A stretch of DNA of 8,268 nucleotides from the NCBI GenBank assembly GCA_902478935.1, contig CABSMV010000088.1, positions 1 through 8,268 on the forward strand. Direction: 5' to 3'. Shown here piece by piece: positions 1 through 6,699 of the stretch. The position numbers and the translations under genes are program-made. The notes beneath the pieces are model-generated. The model had not been told where the DNA came from. It ran no database searches and saw only the letters and a program-made list of their open reading frames with translations. The stretch's first letter is position 1. Each line of letters starts with the position of its first letter. This DNA comes from an uncultured Collinsella sp. Lineage in GTDB: Bacteria; Actinomycetota; Coriobacteriia; Coriobacteriales; Coriobacteriaceae.

Positions 1-310
1 AGGCCCTTGCGGCCTAGTCGCTATTATGGGCGTCCAAGATTTGGGGCGCAGTTCAATTCGGTAGCGGGCTTTTTGCTACCCATGCGCCGGGATTCGAACC
101 CGACAGGGTGCGGAGCTGAGGAAACGCGTGAGCGTTTTCCAGCGCAGCACGCAAGGAGCGGAGCGACGCAGCGGAAGCGGGCGGTGCCAGCCGCACGCGG
201 ACATCCCGCTGGGGGCACCAACTTTAAAATGTTCGAACCCGCCGGATGTAAGGTCCGACGGGTTCGTTCTTTTTGCCGTTATAAGACGAAAAGTACTCAA
301 CGCCCTTGCG
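1..310. other. Gene-free left end with clustered hairpins
   Basis: I see no credible protein gene here. The open frames covering it have no recognisable motif or good ribosome site. The stretch contains successive inverted repeats: GGTAGC/GCTACC (60-80), GGAAACGC/GCGTTTTCC (120-140, one bulged base), GGTGCC/GGCACC (183-219), and the terminator-like hairpin at 234-266. On the minus strand the segment around 88-104 reads like a tRNA T-arm (a TTCGAAT loop closed by a G/C stem), but no D-arm, anticodon arm or matching acceptor can be folded around it. The middle part (141-182) is a GC-rich run of GGAGC/GACGC/AGCGG-type units. It may be a small structured RNA, a tRNA remnant left by an integration event, or ordinary 3' flanking sequence of the minus-strand gene at 311. 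Confidence 0.45.
234..274 (+). terminator. Rho-independent terminator-like hairpin
   Basis: The arms CGAACCCG (234-241) and CGGGTTCG (259-266) are perfectly complementary. Each is extended inward, after a one-base mismatch, by CGG/CCG. On the plus strand the stem is followed directly by TTCTTTTT (267-274), the usual shape of an intrinsic terminator. On the minus strand the tail is AACATTTTAAA, which is weaker, so it could also act as the terminator of the minus-strand gene whose stop codon lies about 45 bases away. No plus-strand gene that would need it is visible in the window, which is why its target transcript is uncertain. Confidence 0.6.
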
Positions 311-1072
311 CTAGATGAACAGCTCGCATTCTTTTCGCTCAGAGCAGGCTTTGCTCAACATCTTGGTAGCCGCAGAGAGCATGACAGGATTTACCGCGCG
401 AGCGCCCCGCGGACATACGACGACACAGCGCATGCAAGAGATGCAGGCCTTTTTGTCCACCCGTTTGGGATCGTCTTTATCGATAGCGCCGACGGGACAC
501 GCTGCGGCGCAAGCTCCGCAAGCGGTGCACTCCTTTGTGGCCTTAGGCACCATACCGGTGCCCCCGACCTTCTTATAGGGACGATTACCCGGAATAGTCG
601 GCTCAGAAGCATCTCCTGCAGATATCTTTTGCTGAATCTGATCCGCAAACCCAGTGAGCTGTGCCGCATCCTGTGCATCTGGCCGACCGGCGGCAAACTG
701 GCGAACAATAGAATGCTCGGCGATGGCAGAAACCGCCGCGATCACCCGAAAGCCCACGCCCTTTGCCGCGTCCTCAAGCTCGACCAGCGTGTCCTCATAC
801 GCGCGATTTCCGTAAACACAAACCAGAACCGCCCGTGCATCGTTCCCTCGCACCATTCCCAAGCGCTCCACGGCCACAGCTGGGACTCGCCCGCCATACG
901 AGGGCACCGCGATTACGGCTACATCCTCTTTTGTCATCGCAACCGTACGAAACCCCAGCCCGCTATCGGCCAGATCCACAGCAACGGTTTCCCCATCCAA
1001 CGCATTGGCAATGTAGCCAGACACCTTTTCCGTTCCACCCGTCGGGCTAAACACGATATCGAAAACCTTCAT
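311..1072 (-). CDS. EFR1-like flavodoxin/ferredoxin fusion protein
   Basis: A 253-residue cytoplasmic protein with two parts. Residues 1-150 are flavodoxin-like: SPTGGTEKV at 9-17 is the phosphate-binding loop for FMN, PSYGGRVP is at 57-64, and VYGNRAYEDTLVELED around 87-102 matches the second flavin loop. The C-terminal part is a 2[4Fe-4S] ferredoxin with Cys182/185/188/192-Pro and Cys210/213/216/220-Pro, both in the classical CxxCxxCxxxCP spacing. The order flavodoxin then ferredoxin is that of the EFR1 family, presumed electron carriers whose partners are not well defined. The start was placed at the ATG before KVFDIVFSP because GGGGAGG (1081-1087) lies 8 bases upstream. The longer frame would add 47 residues with no homology-like features. 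It follows the glutamine synthetase gene on the same strand but is separated from it by a terminator, so it is probably transcribed on its own. I saw no convincing promoter in 1073-1196. Confidence 0.88.
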   Translation of the reverse strand: MKVFDIVFSPTGGTEKVSGYIANALDGETVAVDLADSGLGFRTVAMTKEDVAVIAVPSYGGRVPAVAVERLGMVRGNDARAVLVCVYGNRAYEDTLVELEDAAKGVGFRVIAAVSAIAEHSIVRQFAAGRPDAQDAAQLTGFADQIQQKISAGDASEPTIPGNRPYKKVGGTGMVPKATKECTACGACAAACPVGAIDKDDPKRVDKKACISCMRCVVVCPRGARAVNPVMLSAATKMLSKACSERKECELFI

Positions 1073-1196
1073 CAGATAATCCTCCCCGTTATGAACAAAT
1101 GCCCGAAACATCCGCATGCCAAAACAGGTTACAACTTTCAAGATGCCCCGCGCGAAACGCTCGCTCGACAGCATGTTCAAAGACGACCCGGGCGAC

Positions 1197-1227
1197 AAAA
1201 AGGGGCCTCGCACAGGCGAGACCCCTT
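1197..1227 (-). terminator. Terminator of the glutamine synthetase gene
   Basis: On the minus strand this reads AAGGGG-T-CTCGC, loop CTGT, GCGAG-G-CCCCTT, then a TTTTT tract ending at 1197. The stem is about 12 base pairs including one T-G wobble, with a four-base loop, which is a strong intrinsic terminator. It begins about 25 bases after the glutamine synthetase stop codon and ends well before the next gene on this strand. Confidence 0.9.
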
Positions 1228-1251
1228 CGAGCGCAAAATCAAACGCGTCTG

Positions 1252-3339
1252 TTACACGTAGAACAGGATGTCGTCGTAGGTCGGGACCGGCCAGTAGTCG
1301 GCAGCCACGATCTCCTCCATGGCATCCACGGCGGCGCGCAGCGTATCCATAGCGGGAACGACCTCGTGCGCGTACACGTTGGCCTGCTCCTGACCATCGA
1401 GGCCCTCGGCCTTCTGATGCACGGCGTCGAGCGCCTTGATGGAGTCATTGATGGTGGTGATGCCGTTGCAGAGCTTGTTGAGTGTGTTCTGCTCACACTG
1501 CATGGCGGCCTCGGCGCCGGCGGCACGAATAGTCTCAAGGCCCTTAGCGACCTTGGTGGCATAGGCGGTAATGACCGGGCGATAGGTACGACGCGCCTCG
1601 CGAACCATCGTGGTAGCCTCGATGTTCATGAGCTTGTTGTACTTCTCGAGCTTGCAGTCGTACCGGCACTGAGCCTCGGCCTTGGTCAGGACACCCGTCT
1701 CCTCAAAGAGCGCAATGGCCTTATCGGAAACAAACGCGGGCAGGGCGTCGGCCGTGGTCTTGTTGTTGGCAAGGCCGCGCTTCTCGGCCTCAACGGGCCA
1801 CTCATCGGAGTAGCCGTCACCGGAGAACAGGATGCGCTGGTGGTCGGTCAGGACCTTCTTGCAATACTCGAGCGCAGCGTCCTGGAACTTATCCTCGGGT
1901 GTACCCTCAAGCGCGTCGGCGAAGGACTTGAGCGACTTGGCCACGGCGGCATCGAGCACCAGGTTGGAGTCGGAGACGTTCTGCTCGGAGCCGCAGGCAC
2001 GGAACTCGAACTTGTTGCCGGTGAAGGCAAACGGGGAGGTGCGGTTGCGGTCGGTGTTGTCCTGCATCAGCTTGGGCAGGGTATCGGCGCCCAGGTCGAG
2101 CACGCCGCGCGTGGCATGGACGGAAGCCTTGCCATCGATGATCTTCTCGACGACCTCGGTAAGCTGGTCGCCCAGGAAGATGGACATAATCGCCGGAGGA
2201 GCCTCGTTGGCGCCCAGACGATGGTCGTTGCCGGCCGAGGCGACGGAGGCACGCAGGAGCTCCTGATAGTTATCGACGGCCTCGATCACCGCGGTGAGGA
2301 AGACGATGAACTGCAGGTTGTCGAGCGGGGTGTCGCCCGGATCGAGCAGATTCTCGGACTCGGTGCCAAGCGACCAGTTGTTGTGCTTGCCCGAACCGTT
2401 GATACCCTCAAAGGGCTTCTCGTGCAGCAGGCAGACCAAGTCGTGGCGGGAGGCGATGAGCTTCATTTTCTCCATCATGACCAGATTCTGGTCGATGGCC
2501 TCGTTGACTTCGCCATAGACGGGGGCGAGCTCATGCTGGCAGGGAGCAACCTCGTTGTGCTTGGTCTTTGCCGGAATGCCGAGCGCCCACAGCTCATCGT
2601 CCAAATCCTTCATATAGGCCGAGACGGTGGGACGGATAGCGCCAAAGTAGTGCTCCTCGAGCTCCTGGCCCTTGCAGGGAGCAGCACCAAAGAGGGTGCG
2701 GCCGGTGATGACCAGGTCCTTGCGCTTGCGGTAAGCGTCCTTCTTGATCAGGAAGTACTCCTGCTCGTCGCCCACGGAAGGAACGACCTTCTTGGGGGTC
2801 TTACCGAACAGCGCCAAAACGCGCTTAGACTCACGCGAGAGCGCGGTCATGGAACGCAGCAGCGGGGTCTTCTTGTCCAGGGCCTCGCCCGTGTAGGAGC
2901 AGAAAGCCGTGGGGATGCACAGAACATCGTCCTTGATAAAGGCGGGGCTGGTGGGATCCCAAGCGGTGTAGCCACGGGCCTCGAAGGTGGCACGCAGGCC
3001 GCCGTTGGGGAAGCTGGAGGCATCGGGCTCGCCCTGGATGAGGTTCTTGCCCGTAAACTTGGTAATGGCGGTGCCGTCGTGGTTGGGCTCCAGGAAGCTG
3101 TCGTGCTTCTCGGAAGTAATGCCCGAAAGCGGCTGGAACCAGTGCGCGTAGTGCGTCGCGCCCTTGGAGATGGCCCAGACCTTCATGGCATGGGCAACGG
3201 CGTTGGCCACATCCAGGTCGAGCGGCTCACCGCCCTCGAGGGTTGCAGCAAGGCGCTTCCAAATGTCCTTGGGGAGGTAGTCCTTCATGACTTCCTCAGA
3301 GAACACCATGGTCCCGAAGCGGTCAGTAAGATCGGCCAT
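1252..3339 (-). CDS. glnN: Type III glutamine synthetase
   Basis: This 695-residue enzyme makes glutamine from glutamate, ammonia and ATP, the main entry of ammonium into metabolism. It belongs to the long type III (GlnN) group, whose members are about 700 residues, rather than the roughly 450-residue type I. Visible family blocks include FPNGGLRATFEARGYTAWD (110-128), SVGDEQEYFLI (188-198, metal-binding acidic residues), KTKHNEVAPCQHELAPVYGE (258-277), NGSGKHNNWSL (314-324, active-site loop), RLGANEAPPAI (374-384), and DRNRTSPFAFTGNKFEFRACGS (430-451, ATP and glutamate binding). The tail DYWPVPTYDDILFYV is also typical. The gene is complete. The start at MADLTDRFG is chosen because AAGGGAG (minus strand, 3346-3352) lies 6 bases upstream. 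The frame extends 21 codons further but without a better site. It is divergent from metF, and a large inverted repeat lies upstream at 3420-3455, so regulation by nitrogen status through a DNA-binding protein is plausible but inferred. Confidence 0.97.
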   Translation of the reverse strand: MADLTDRFGTMVFSEEVMKDYLPKDIWKRLAATLEGGEPLDLDVANAVAHAMKVWAISKGATHYAHWFQPLSGITSEKHDSFLEPNHDGTAITKFTGKNLIQGEPDASSFPNGGLRATFEARGYTAWDPTSPAFIKDDVLCIPTAFCSYTGEALDKKTPLLRSMTALSRESKRVLALFGKTPKKVVPSVGDEQEYFLIKKDAYRKRKDLVITGRTLFGAAPCKGQELEEHYFGAIRPTVSAYMKDLDDELWALGIPAKTKHNEVAPCQHELAPVYGEVNEAIDQNLVMMEKMKLIASRHDLVCLLHEKPFEGINGSGKHNNWSLGTESENLLDPGDTPLDNLQFIVFLTAVIEAVDNYQELLRASVASAGNDHRLGANEAPPAIMSIFLGDQLTEVVEKIIDGKASVHATRGVLDLGADTLPKLMQDNTDRNRTSPFAFTGNKFEFRACGSEQNVSDSNLVLDAAVAKSLKSFADALEGTPEDKFQDAALEYCKKVLTDHQRILFSGDGYSDEWPVEAEKRGLANNKTTADALPAFVSDKAIALFEETGVLTKAEAQCRYDCKLEKYNKLMNIEATTMVREARRTYRPVITAYATKVAKGLETIRAAGAEAAMQCEQNTLNKLCNGITTINDSIKALDAVHQKAEGLDGQEQANVYAHEVVPAMDTLRAAVDAMEEIVAADYWPVPTYDDILFYV

Positions 3340-3419
3340 ACGGAACTCCCTTCGTATCGGCACCGCGTGAGAAGCGGTGTTGACTACTAACGAACGAGTC
3401 ATAGCTTAGACTCGCCGTG

Positions 3420-3463
3420 TTTCCGCGACATTACCGTTATGTTGCTGTCGCGAAACCAATCAA
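3420..3463 (-). promoter_or_regulatory. Possible glnN promoter with operator-like inverted repeat
   Basis: TTTCCGCGACA (3420-3430) and TGTCGCGAAA (3446-3455) form a 10-bp inverted repeat with one bulged base. Nested between the arms is a second interrupted palindrome, CATTACCGTTATG (3429-3441). On the minus strand a possible -35 TTGATT (3463-3458) is followed 16 bases later by CATAAC (3441-3436) as a weak -10, so the repeat would cover the promoter spacer and the start point. This arrangement would suit a repressor or nitrogen regulator. The repeat is seen directly. The promoter assignment is a guess based on partial matches. Confidence 0.4.
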
Positions 3464-3575
3464 TGAGGTTACCCTATCGAGGCGGCGTTGCCACCCTCAA
3501 CAGCCAATCAACTGTATAAATAGCAGACCTCTCCCCATGGTTTAAGGGTAGTCAATTTGGGATGGAGCTCTATTA

Positions 3576-3610
3576 ACTGGTATTTTGCATCAGATACCAG
3601 TCTTTATAGT
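3576..3610 (+). promoter_or_regulatory. Possible metF operon promoter with operator-like palindrome
   Basis: ACTGGTAT (3576-3583) and ATACCAGT (3594-3601) are perfect 8-bp inverted arms separated by ten bases. TATAGT at 3605-3610 is a 5-of-6 match to a -10 box just after it, but no good -35 lies at the right distance; the -35 position would fall within the palindrome. Such overlap is common for operators. If this is the promoter, the metF leader is about 150 bases long. The palindrome could also form an RNA hairpin, but the following CTTTATAG is a poor terminator tail. Confidence 0.35.
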
Positions 3611-3765
3611 CCGTGCCTAGATTAGCCGCTCTGTTATAGGAAATGCCGATAGCAAGGCATCTTTGATTGGTATCCTCAAATAGCGAGTGAAACTCCACCG
3701 TGACACAGTGGTGCTGTAGAATCCTTACAACACATCACACTATTACGTATCTAGAGGAGCACGAT

Positions 3766-4638
3766 ATGCGCGTCGATGAGGTTTTTAAGCAGGCAGCATC
3801 CCAGGGCACCGCACCCGTTTCGTTTGAGATGTTCCCGCCCAAGGGCGAGCTGACCCTCGACACGGCTCGCGAAGTGGCAGGCAATCTGTGCAAGCTTTCA
3901 CCGAGCTTTGTCTCGGTCACCTGCTCGGCCGGCGGCTCGGGCAACGGTGCCGCCACCGCCCCCATCGCGCATATGATTACGAGCGAATTCGATACACCCT
4001 CGGTGGCACACCTTACCTGCGTGGGCCGCTCGCACGCCGATATCGCCGCCAAGATCGACGAGTATCGCACCGCCGGCGTGGAAAACATCCTGGCCCTGCG
4101 TGGCGATCTCCCTGCCGGCGCAACCGAGGACGACAAGCCCGCCTCCGACTACGCCTACGCCCGCGACCTCATCCCCGAGCTCGTCGACGCCGGCTTTTGC
4201 GTGGGCGCCGCAGCCTACCCCGAGGGCCACATTGCCTGTGAGGATCTCAACCTCTCGGTCGAACACCTCAAGCAAAAACAGGACGCCGGCGCGAGCTTCT
4301 TTGTGACACAGCTCTTCTTTGATAACGAGTGCTTCTACCGTTTTCGCGAGCTTGCCGACAAGGCCGGTATCACCGTGCCCATTACCGCGGGCATCATGCC
4401 GTTTATGGGCAAGTCGCAGATCAGCCGCATGGTCTTTATGTGCGGCGCGTCGCTGCCCTCCCCCGTCATCAAGATTCTCGCCAAGTACGAGAACGACCCC
4501 GAGAGCCTGCAGGTAGCCGGTGTAGATTATGCCGCCCGCCAGCTTTGCGACCTCAAGGAGCACGGCGCCGACGGCCTGCACCTGTACACTATGAACCGTC
4601 CTGCGATCGCCGCGACCATTATGGAGCGCCTGGGGTAA
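3766..4638 (+). CDS. metF: Methylenetetrahydrofolate reductase
   Basis: A 290-residue FAD enzyme that reduces 5,10-methylenetetrahydrofolate to 5-methyltetrahydrofolate, the methyl donor for methionine synthase; length is close to the usual bacterial MetF. Recognisable parts are SFEMFPPKGE (19-28, with the conserved catalytic Glu at 21), SVTCSAGGSGN (50-60), AHLTCVGRSHADI (81-93), NILALRGDLP (107-116, with the flavin-tuning Asp), AAAYPEGH (148-155), QKQDAGASFFVTQLFFDN (170-187), TAGIMPFMGKSQI (207-219) and LHLYTMNR (271-278). The start is set at ATG 3766 because AGAGGAG (3753-3759) lies 6 bases before it. The 22 codons open upstream look non-coding. It is the first gene of the methionine operon and its stop codon overlaps the start of the next gene as TAATG, indicating translational coupling. 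Confidence 0.96.
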   Translation: MRVDEVFKQAASQGTAPVSFEMFPPKGELTLDTAREVAGNLCKLSPSFVSVTCSAGGSGNGAATAPIAHMITSEFDTPSVAHLTCVGRSHADIAAKIDEYRTAGVENILALRGDLPAGATEDDKPASDYAYARDLIPELVDAGFCVGAAAYPEGHIACEDLNLSVEHLKQKQDAGASFFVTQLFFDNECFYRFRELADKAGITVPITAGIMPFMGKSQISRMVFMCGASLPSPVIKILAKYENDPESLQVAGVDYAARQLCDLKEHGADGLHLYTMNRPAIAATIMERLG

Positions 4639-5429
4639 TGGAAAAACCGCACATCGATACAACCGCTGTCGAAGTGCCGGCCGACCTTGCGTCGCCGGCG
4701 CTTTACCGTGTCGATGCTGCGCACCATCCCCGTGTCGACCGTGCCGAGATGCTGCGGTATCTGGGTTACGGCGGCCAGCAGATCGAGCCCGAACTGTCAC
4801 GACGTATTGAGCTTGTGGTCGAGCGTCTGGAATTGGACATTGAGCCCCGTGGCGTGCGCCGCGTGTTTGCCGTCGATGCCACGGGTGTGGACGAGCAGGG
4901 AGAACCTTGCATTCGCCTGGTCGGCACCAACGTTGAGCTGCGCGGTCGCGATATCTATCGACATCTCAAAGATGCCCGCTTTGCCGCGCTCATGGCATGT
5001 ACCCTCGGCATGGACGCCGAGCGTCGCCTGCGCACCACGGGAGCCCAACATCCCCTGGAGGGCGCCGTGCTCGACGCCGCGTGCTCCGCTTACGTGGAAG
5101 CCGCCGTTGAGCAAATGGACCAGCAGGTCAAGACGGACGCCGCCGTTCATGGGCTCGCCGGCAACTGGCGCTTTAGTCCCGGCTACGGCGACTGCCCGCT
5201 CTCGGCCCAGCGCTCAATCGTGGCTGCGCTCAACGCCACGCGGCTCATCGGGCTTACCGTCACACCCACCAGCCTACTCATGCCCACCAAGAGCGTGACC
5301 GCGGTGATCGGCCTGTTCGAAGGCGAAGTCCACGACGCCCAAAGCCGCCCCACCTGCAATATCTGCCGCATGCGCGAGCACTGCCGCTTCCGCGCTGCCC
5401 ACACCACCTGCTATTCGCATTCTGAATAA
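4638..5429 (+). CDS. Free-standing MetH reactivation-domain protein
   Basis: A 263-residue protein resembling the SAM-binding reactivation (activation) domain of cobalamin-dependent methionine synthase, encoded as a separate chain as in organisms with a split MetH such as Thermotoga. Its expected role is to re-methylate oxidised cob(II)alamin on MetH using SAM and reducing power. The key match is NWRFSPGYGDCPLSAQ (176-191), corresponding to the RxxPGY SAM-binding block, followed by GLTVTPTSLLMPTKSVTAVIG (205-225), which corresponds to the MetH motif that ends in the domain's core strand. The C-terminus carries CNICRMREHC (240-249), a CxxCx5C cluster that could bind metal or an Fe-S centre. 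The start ATG overlaps the metF stop codon by one base. A frame open from 4329 is just antisense-free overlap with metF and has no start signal. The next native partner, metH, is displaced by the two-gene cassette described downstream. Confidence 0.88.
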   Translation: MEKPHIDTTAVEVPADLASPALYRVDAAHHPRVDRAEMLRYLGYGGQQIEPELSRRIELVVERLELDIEPRGVRRVFAVDATGVDEQGEPCIRLVGTNVELRGRDIYRHLKDARFAALMACTLGMDAERRLRTTGAQHPLEGAVLDAACSAYVEAAVEQMDQQVKTDAAVHGLAGNWRFSPGYGDCPLSAQRSIVAALNATRLIGLTVTPTSLLMPTKSVTAVIGLFEGEVHDAQSRPTCNICRMREHCRFRAAHTTCYSHSE

Positions 5430-5437
5430 AATGTCAA

Positions 5438-5490
5438 TTGATGGCACGGTATCGAGGGAATCTCATCCGTATGTAAGCGGATGTCCTTAC
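5438..5490 (+). promoter_or_regulatory. Candidate promoter and overlapping inverted repeats before the methyltransferase
   Basis: The 109-bp gap ahead of the methyltransferase holds a weak promoter candidate: TTGATG (5438-5443), 17 bases, then TCTCAT (5461-5466), each 4 of 6 to consensus. Overlapping its presumed start point are two mutually exclusive stems, CATCCG/CGGATG (5464-5469 with 5478-5483) and GTAAG/CTTAC (5473-5477 with 5486-5490). No T tract follows, so this is not an intrinsic terminator. Restriction-modification genes often carry their own promoter under autoregulation, and this could be such an operator, but no controller protein gene is present in the window. Confidence 0.27.
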
Positions 5491-5538
5491 AAACAAGTAC
5501 CATTAGATGCCAAATAACAACTATCTGAAAGCCAGTAC

Positions 5539-6699
5539 ATGCACAACATTCTGCAGTTCTCGCCACAACTAACCGCGCTTGAGTTTTTTTCAGGCATTGG
5601 CTTGGCTCGTGCCGGCATGGCAAAAGCCGGAATCAAAACAATCTGGGCAAATGACATAGACCATACTAAATGCGCCATGTACAGCCAGTGTTGGGGCGAT
5701 GAACATCTAGTCGAGCAGGATGTTCACACACTCGACCCCGACCTAATACCCCAAGCCGACATCGCATGGGCGTCAAGCCCTTGCACAAACTTATCTCTCG
5801 CGGGAAACAGGGAGGGACTTATCTCTGGCAAAGAGTCCAGTGCGTTCTTTGGCTTTATTAAGGCCATCGAAGGAATGAGCGATCGTGCCCCGCGGGCACT
5901 TGTTCTCGAAAATGTCATCGGCCTTGCCACGTCTAATAACAGTGATGACTTTAGACTCGTTTGCCAGGAATTTAATCGTTTAGGCTATTCATGCGACGCC
6001 TATTTTATCGATGCACGGCACTGGCTTCCCCAGTCACGCCCCCGCATGTTTGTCGTCGGATTAAAAAACCCTCTTCCCAACAGCCGACTCGATTCCTCGC
6101 TTCGACCTGAAAAGGTCTCCTGGATTCACTCCGACCCTTCACTCATTACGCACGTCTCTCACCTAAACGAACCGAGCCCACTTCGCATGAGGGGCCTTGC
6201 AACGGTTGTTGAAAATATTCCCGAGGACGACAAGCGTTGGTGGAACAAAAACCAGGTGCAAGCATTTATCGACTCACTTGCACCGCATCAAGCAGAGCGC
6301 CTTGAGCGCTTCTTAAATGCCAAAGAAAAAATTGTTCGCACTGCTTACCGTCGCACGCGATCGGGCGTTGTGCGCTGGGAAATCCGTGAAGAAGAAATTG
6401 CCGGATGTCTAAGAACGGCTCGCGGCGGCTCATCAAGACAGGCAGTCGTTATATGCGAAAACGGAAAGATAGAAGTTCGCTGGATGACTGGAACTGAATA
6501 TGCCCGTCTCCAAGGTGCTGACTCATGTCAGTTTAGCGGCTTCTCGGATGCTCAGATTCGCTACGCATTCGGCGATGCGGTTGCCGTGCCAGTTGTCACT
6601 TGGCTTATAAAAAATGCAGTCAAACCCGCGCTTATGTCTTCAAGGAACGGAGTGAACAATAATGGAAATGACCAATTGCTCCTTGAGCGAGCCCGATAA
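5539..6699 (+). CDS. DNA cytosine-5 methyltransferase
   Basis: A 386-residue enzyme that transfers a methyl group from SAM to carbon 5 of cytosine within a specific DNA site. All main family motifs are present in order: I, EFFSGIGLARAG (15-26, SAM loop); IV, SSPCTNLSLAG (79-89, catalytic Cys82); VI, LVLENVIGL (121-129, Glu-Asn-Val); VIII, PQSRPRMFVVG (164-174, QxRxR); a target-recognition region of about 175-290 ending in CLRTARGGSSRQ (290-301); IX-like YARLQG (321-326); and X, FGDAVAVPVV (344-353), where the usual GN is GD and one residue is added. The catalytic set is intact, so it should be active; the target sequence cannot be read from the protein. The ATG has only a weak ribosome site (GAAAG). 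The next ATG would remove motif I. Base composition is visibly lower in GC than metF upstream, a sign of transfer. It overlaps the next gene by 38 bases, so the two are probably made together. Confidence 0.95.
   Translation: MHNILQFSPQLTALEFFSGIGLARAGMAKAGIKTIWANDIDHTKCAMYSQCWGDEHLVEQDVHTLDPDLIPQADIAWASSPCTNLSLAGNREGLISGKESSAFFGFIKAIEGMSDRAPRALVLENVIGLATSNNSDDFRLVCQEFNRLGYSCDAYFIDARHWLPQSRPRMFVVGLKNPLPNSRLDSSLRPEKVSWIHSDPSLITHVSHLNEPSPLRMRGLATVVENIPEDDKRWWNKNQVQAFIDSLAPHQAERLERFLNAKEKIVRTAYRRTRSGVVRWEIREEEIAGCLRTARGGSSRQAVVICENGKIEVRWMTGTEYARLQGADSCQFSGFSDAQIRYAFGDAVAVPVVTWLIKNAVKPALMSSRNGVNNNGNDQLLLERAR

Larger units (their letters stand above)
3340..3765. other. Divergent intergenic region between glnN and metF
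   Basis: About 425 bases without a protein gene, clearly richer in A+T than the coding flanks. It must hold the leader and promoter of glnN (leftward) and of metF (rightward). Two sizeable inverted repeats, listed separately, lie at 3420-3455 and 3576-3601. Smaller elements are a 5-bp hairpin ATGCC/GGCAT in the metF leader around 3642-3660 and a CCAC/GTGG repeat around 3695-3711. I looked for SAM or cobalamin riboswitch signatures in the metF leader and did not recognise one. Confidence 0.7.

Noticed and set aside
1..15. AGGCC/GGCCT hairpin at the left contig edge
   Set aside because: Five base pairs at a GC-rich contig end is easily expected by chance and it matches no known element end.
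80..170. Complete tRNA or selenocysteine tRNA gene on the minus strand
   Set aside because: Only the T-arm fits. The best acceptor pairing has a mismatch, no CCA follows, and no D-arm or anticodon arm can be drawn.
128..1261. Plus-strand open frame of 377 codons over the EFR1-like gene
   Set aside because: It is antisense to two intact CxxCxxCxxxCP ferredoxin motifs and crosses a terminator; no domain is visible in its product.
1099..3390. Very long plus-strand open frame (763 codons) across the glutamine synthetase gene
   Set aside because: The minus strand carries all type III glutamine synthetase motifs with a good ribosome site; the plus frame is a by-product of GC-rich codon use, has low-complexity Leu/Gly/Val content and no family motif.
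3611..3765. SAM or cobalamin riboswitch in the metF leader
   Set aside because: I could not find the conserved core sequences or the expected helix order; only a 5-bp hairpin and the ribosome site are evident.
3898..4800. Minus-strand open frame of 300 codons over metF
   Set aside because: Antisense shadow of metF, which has complete family motifs and a ribosome site.
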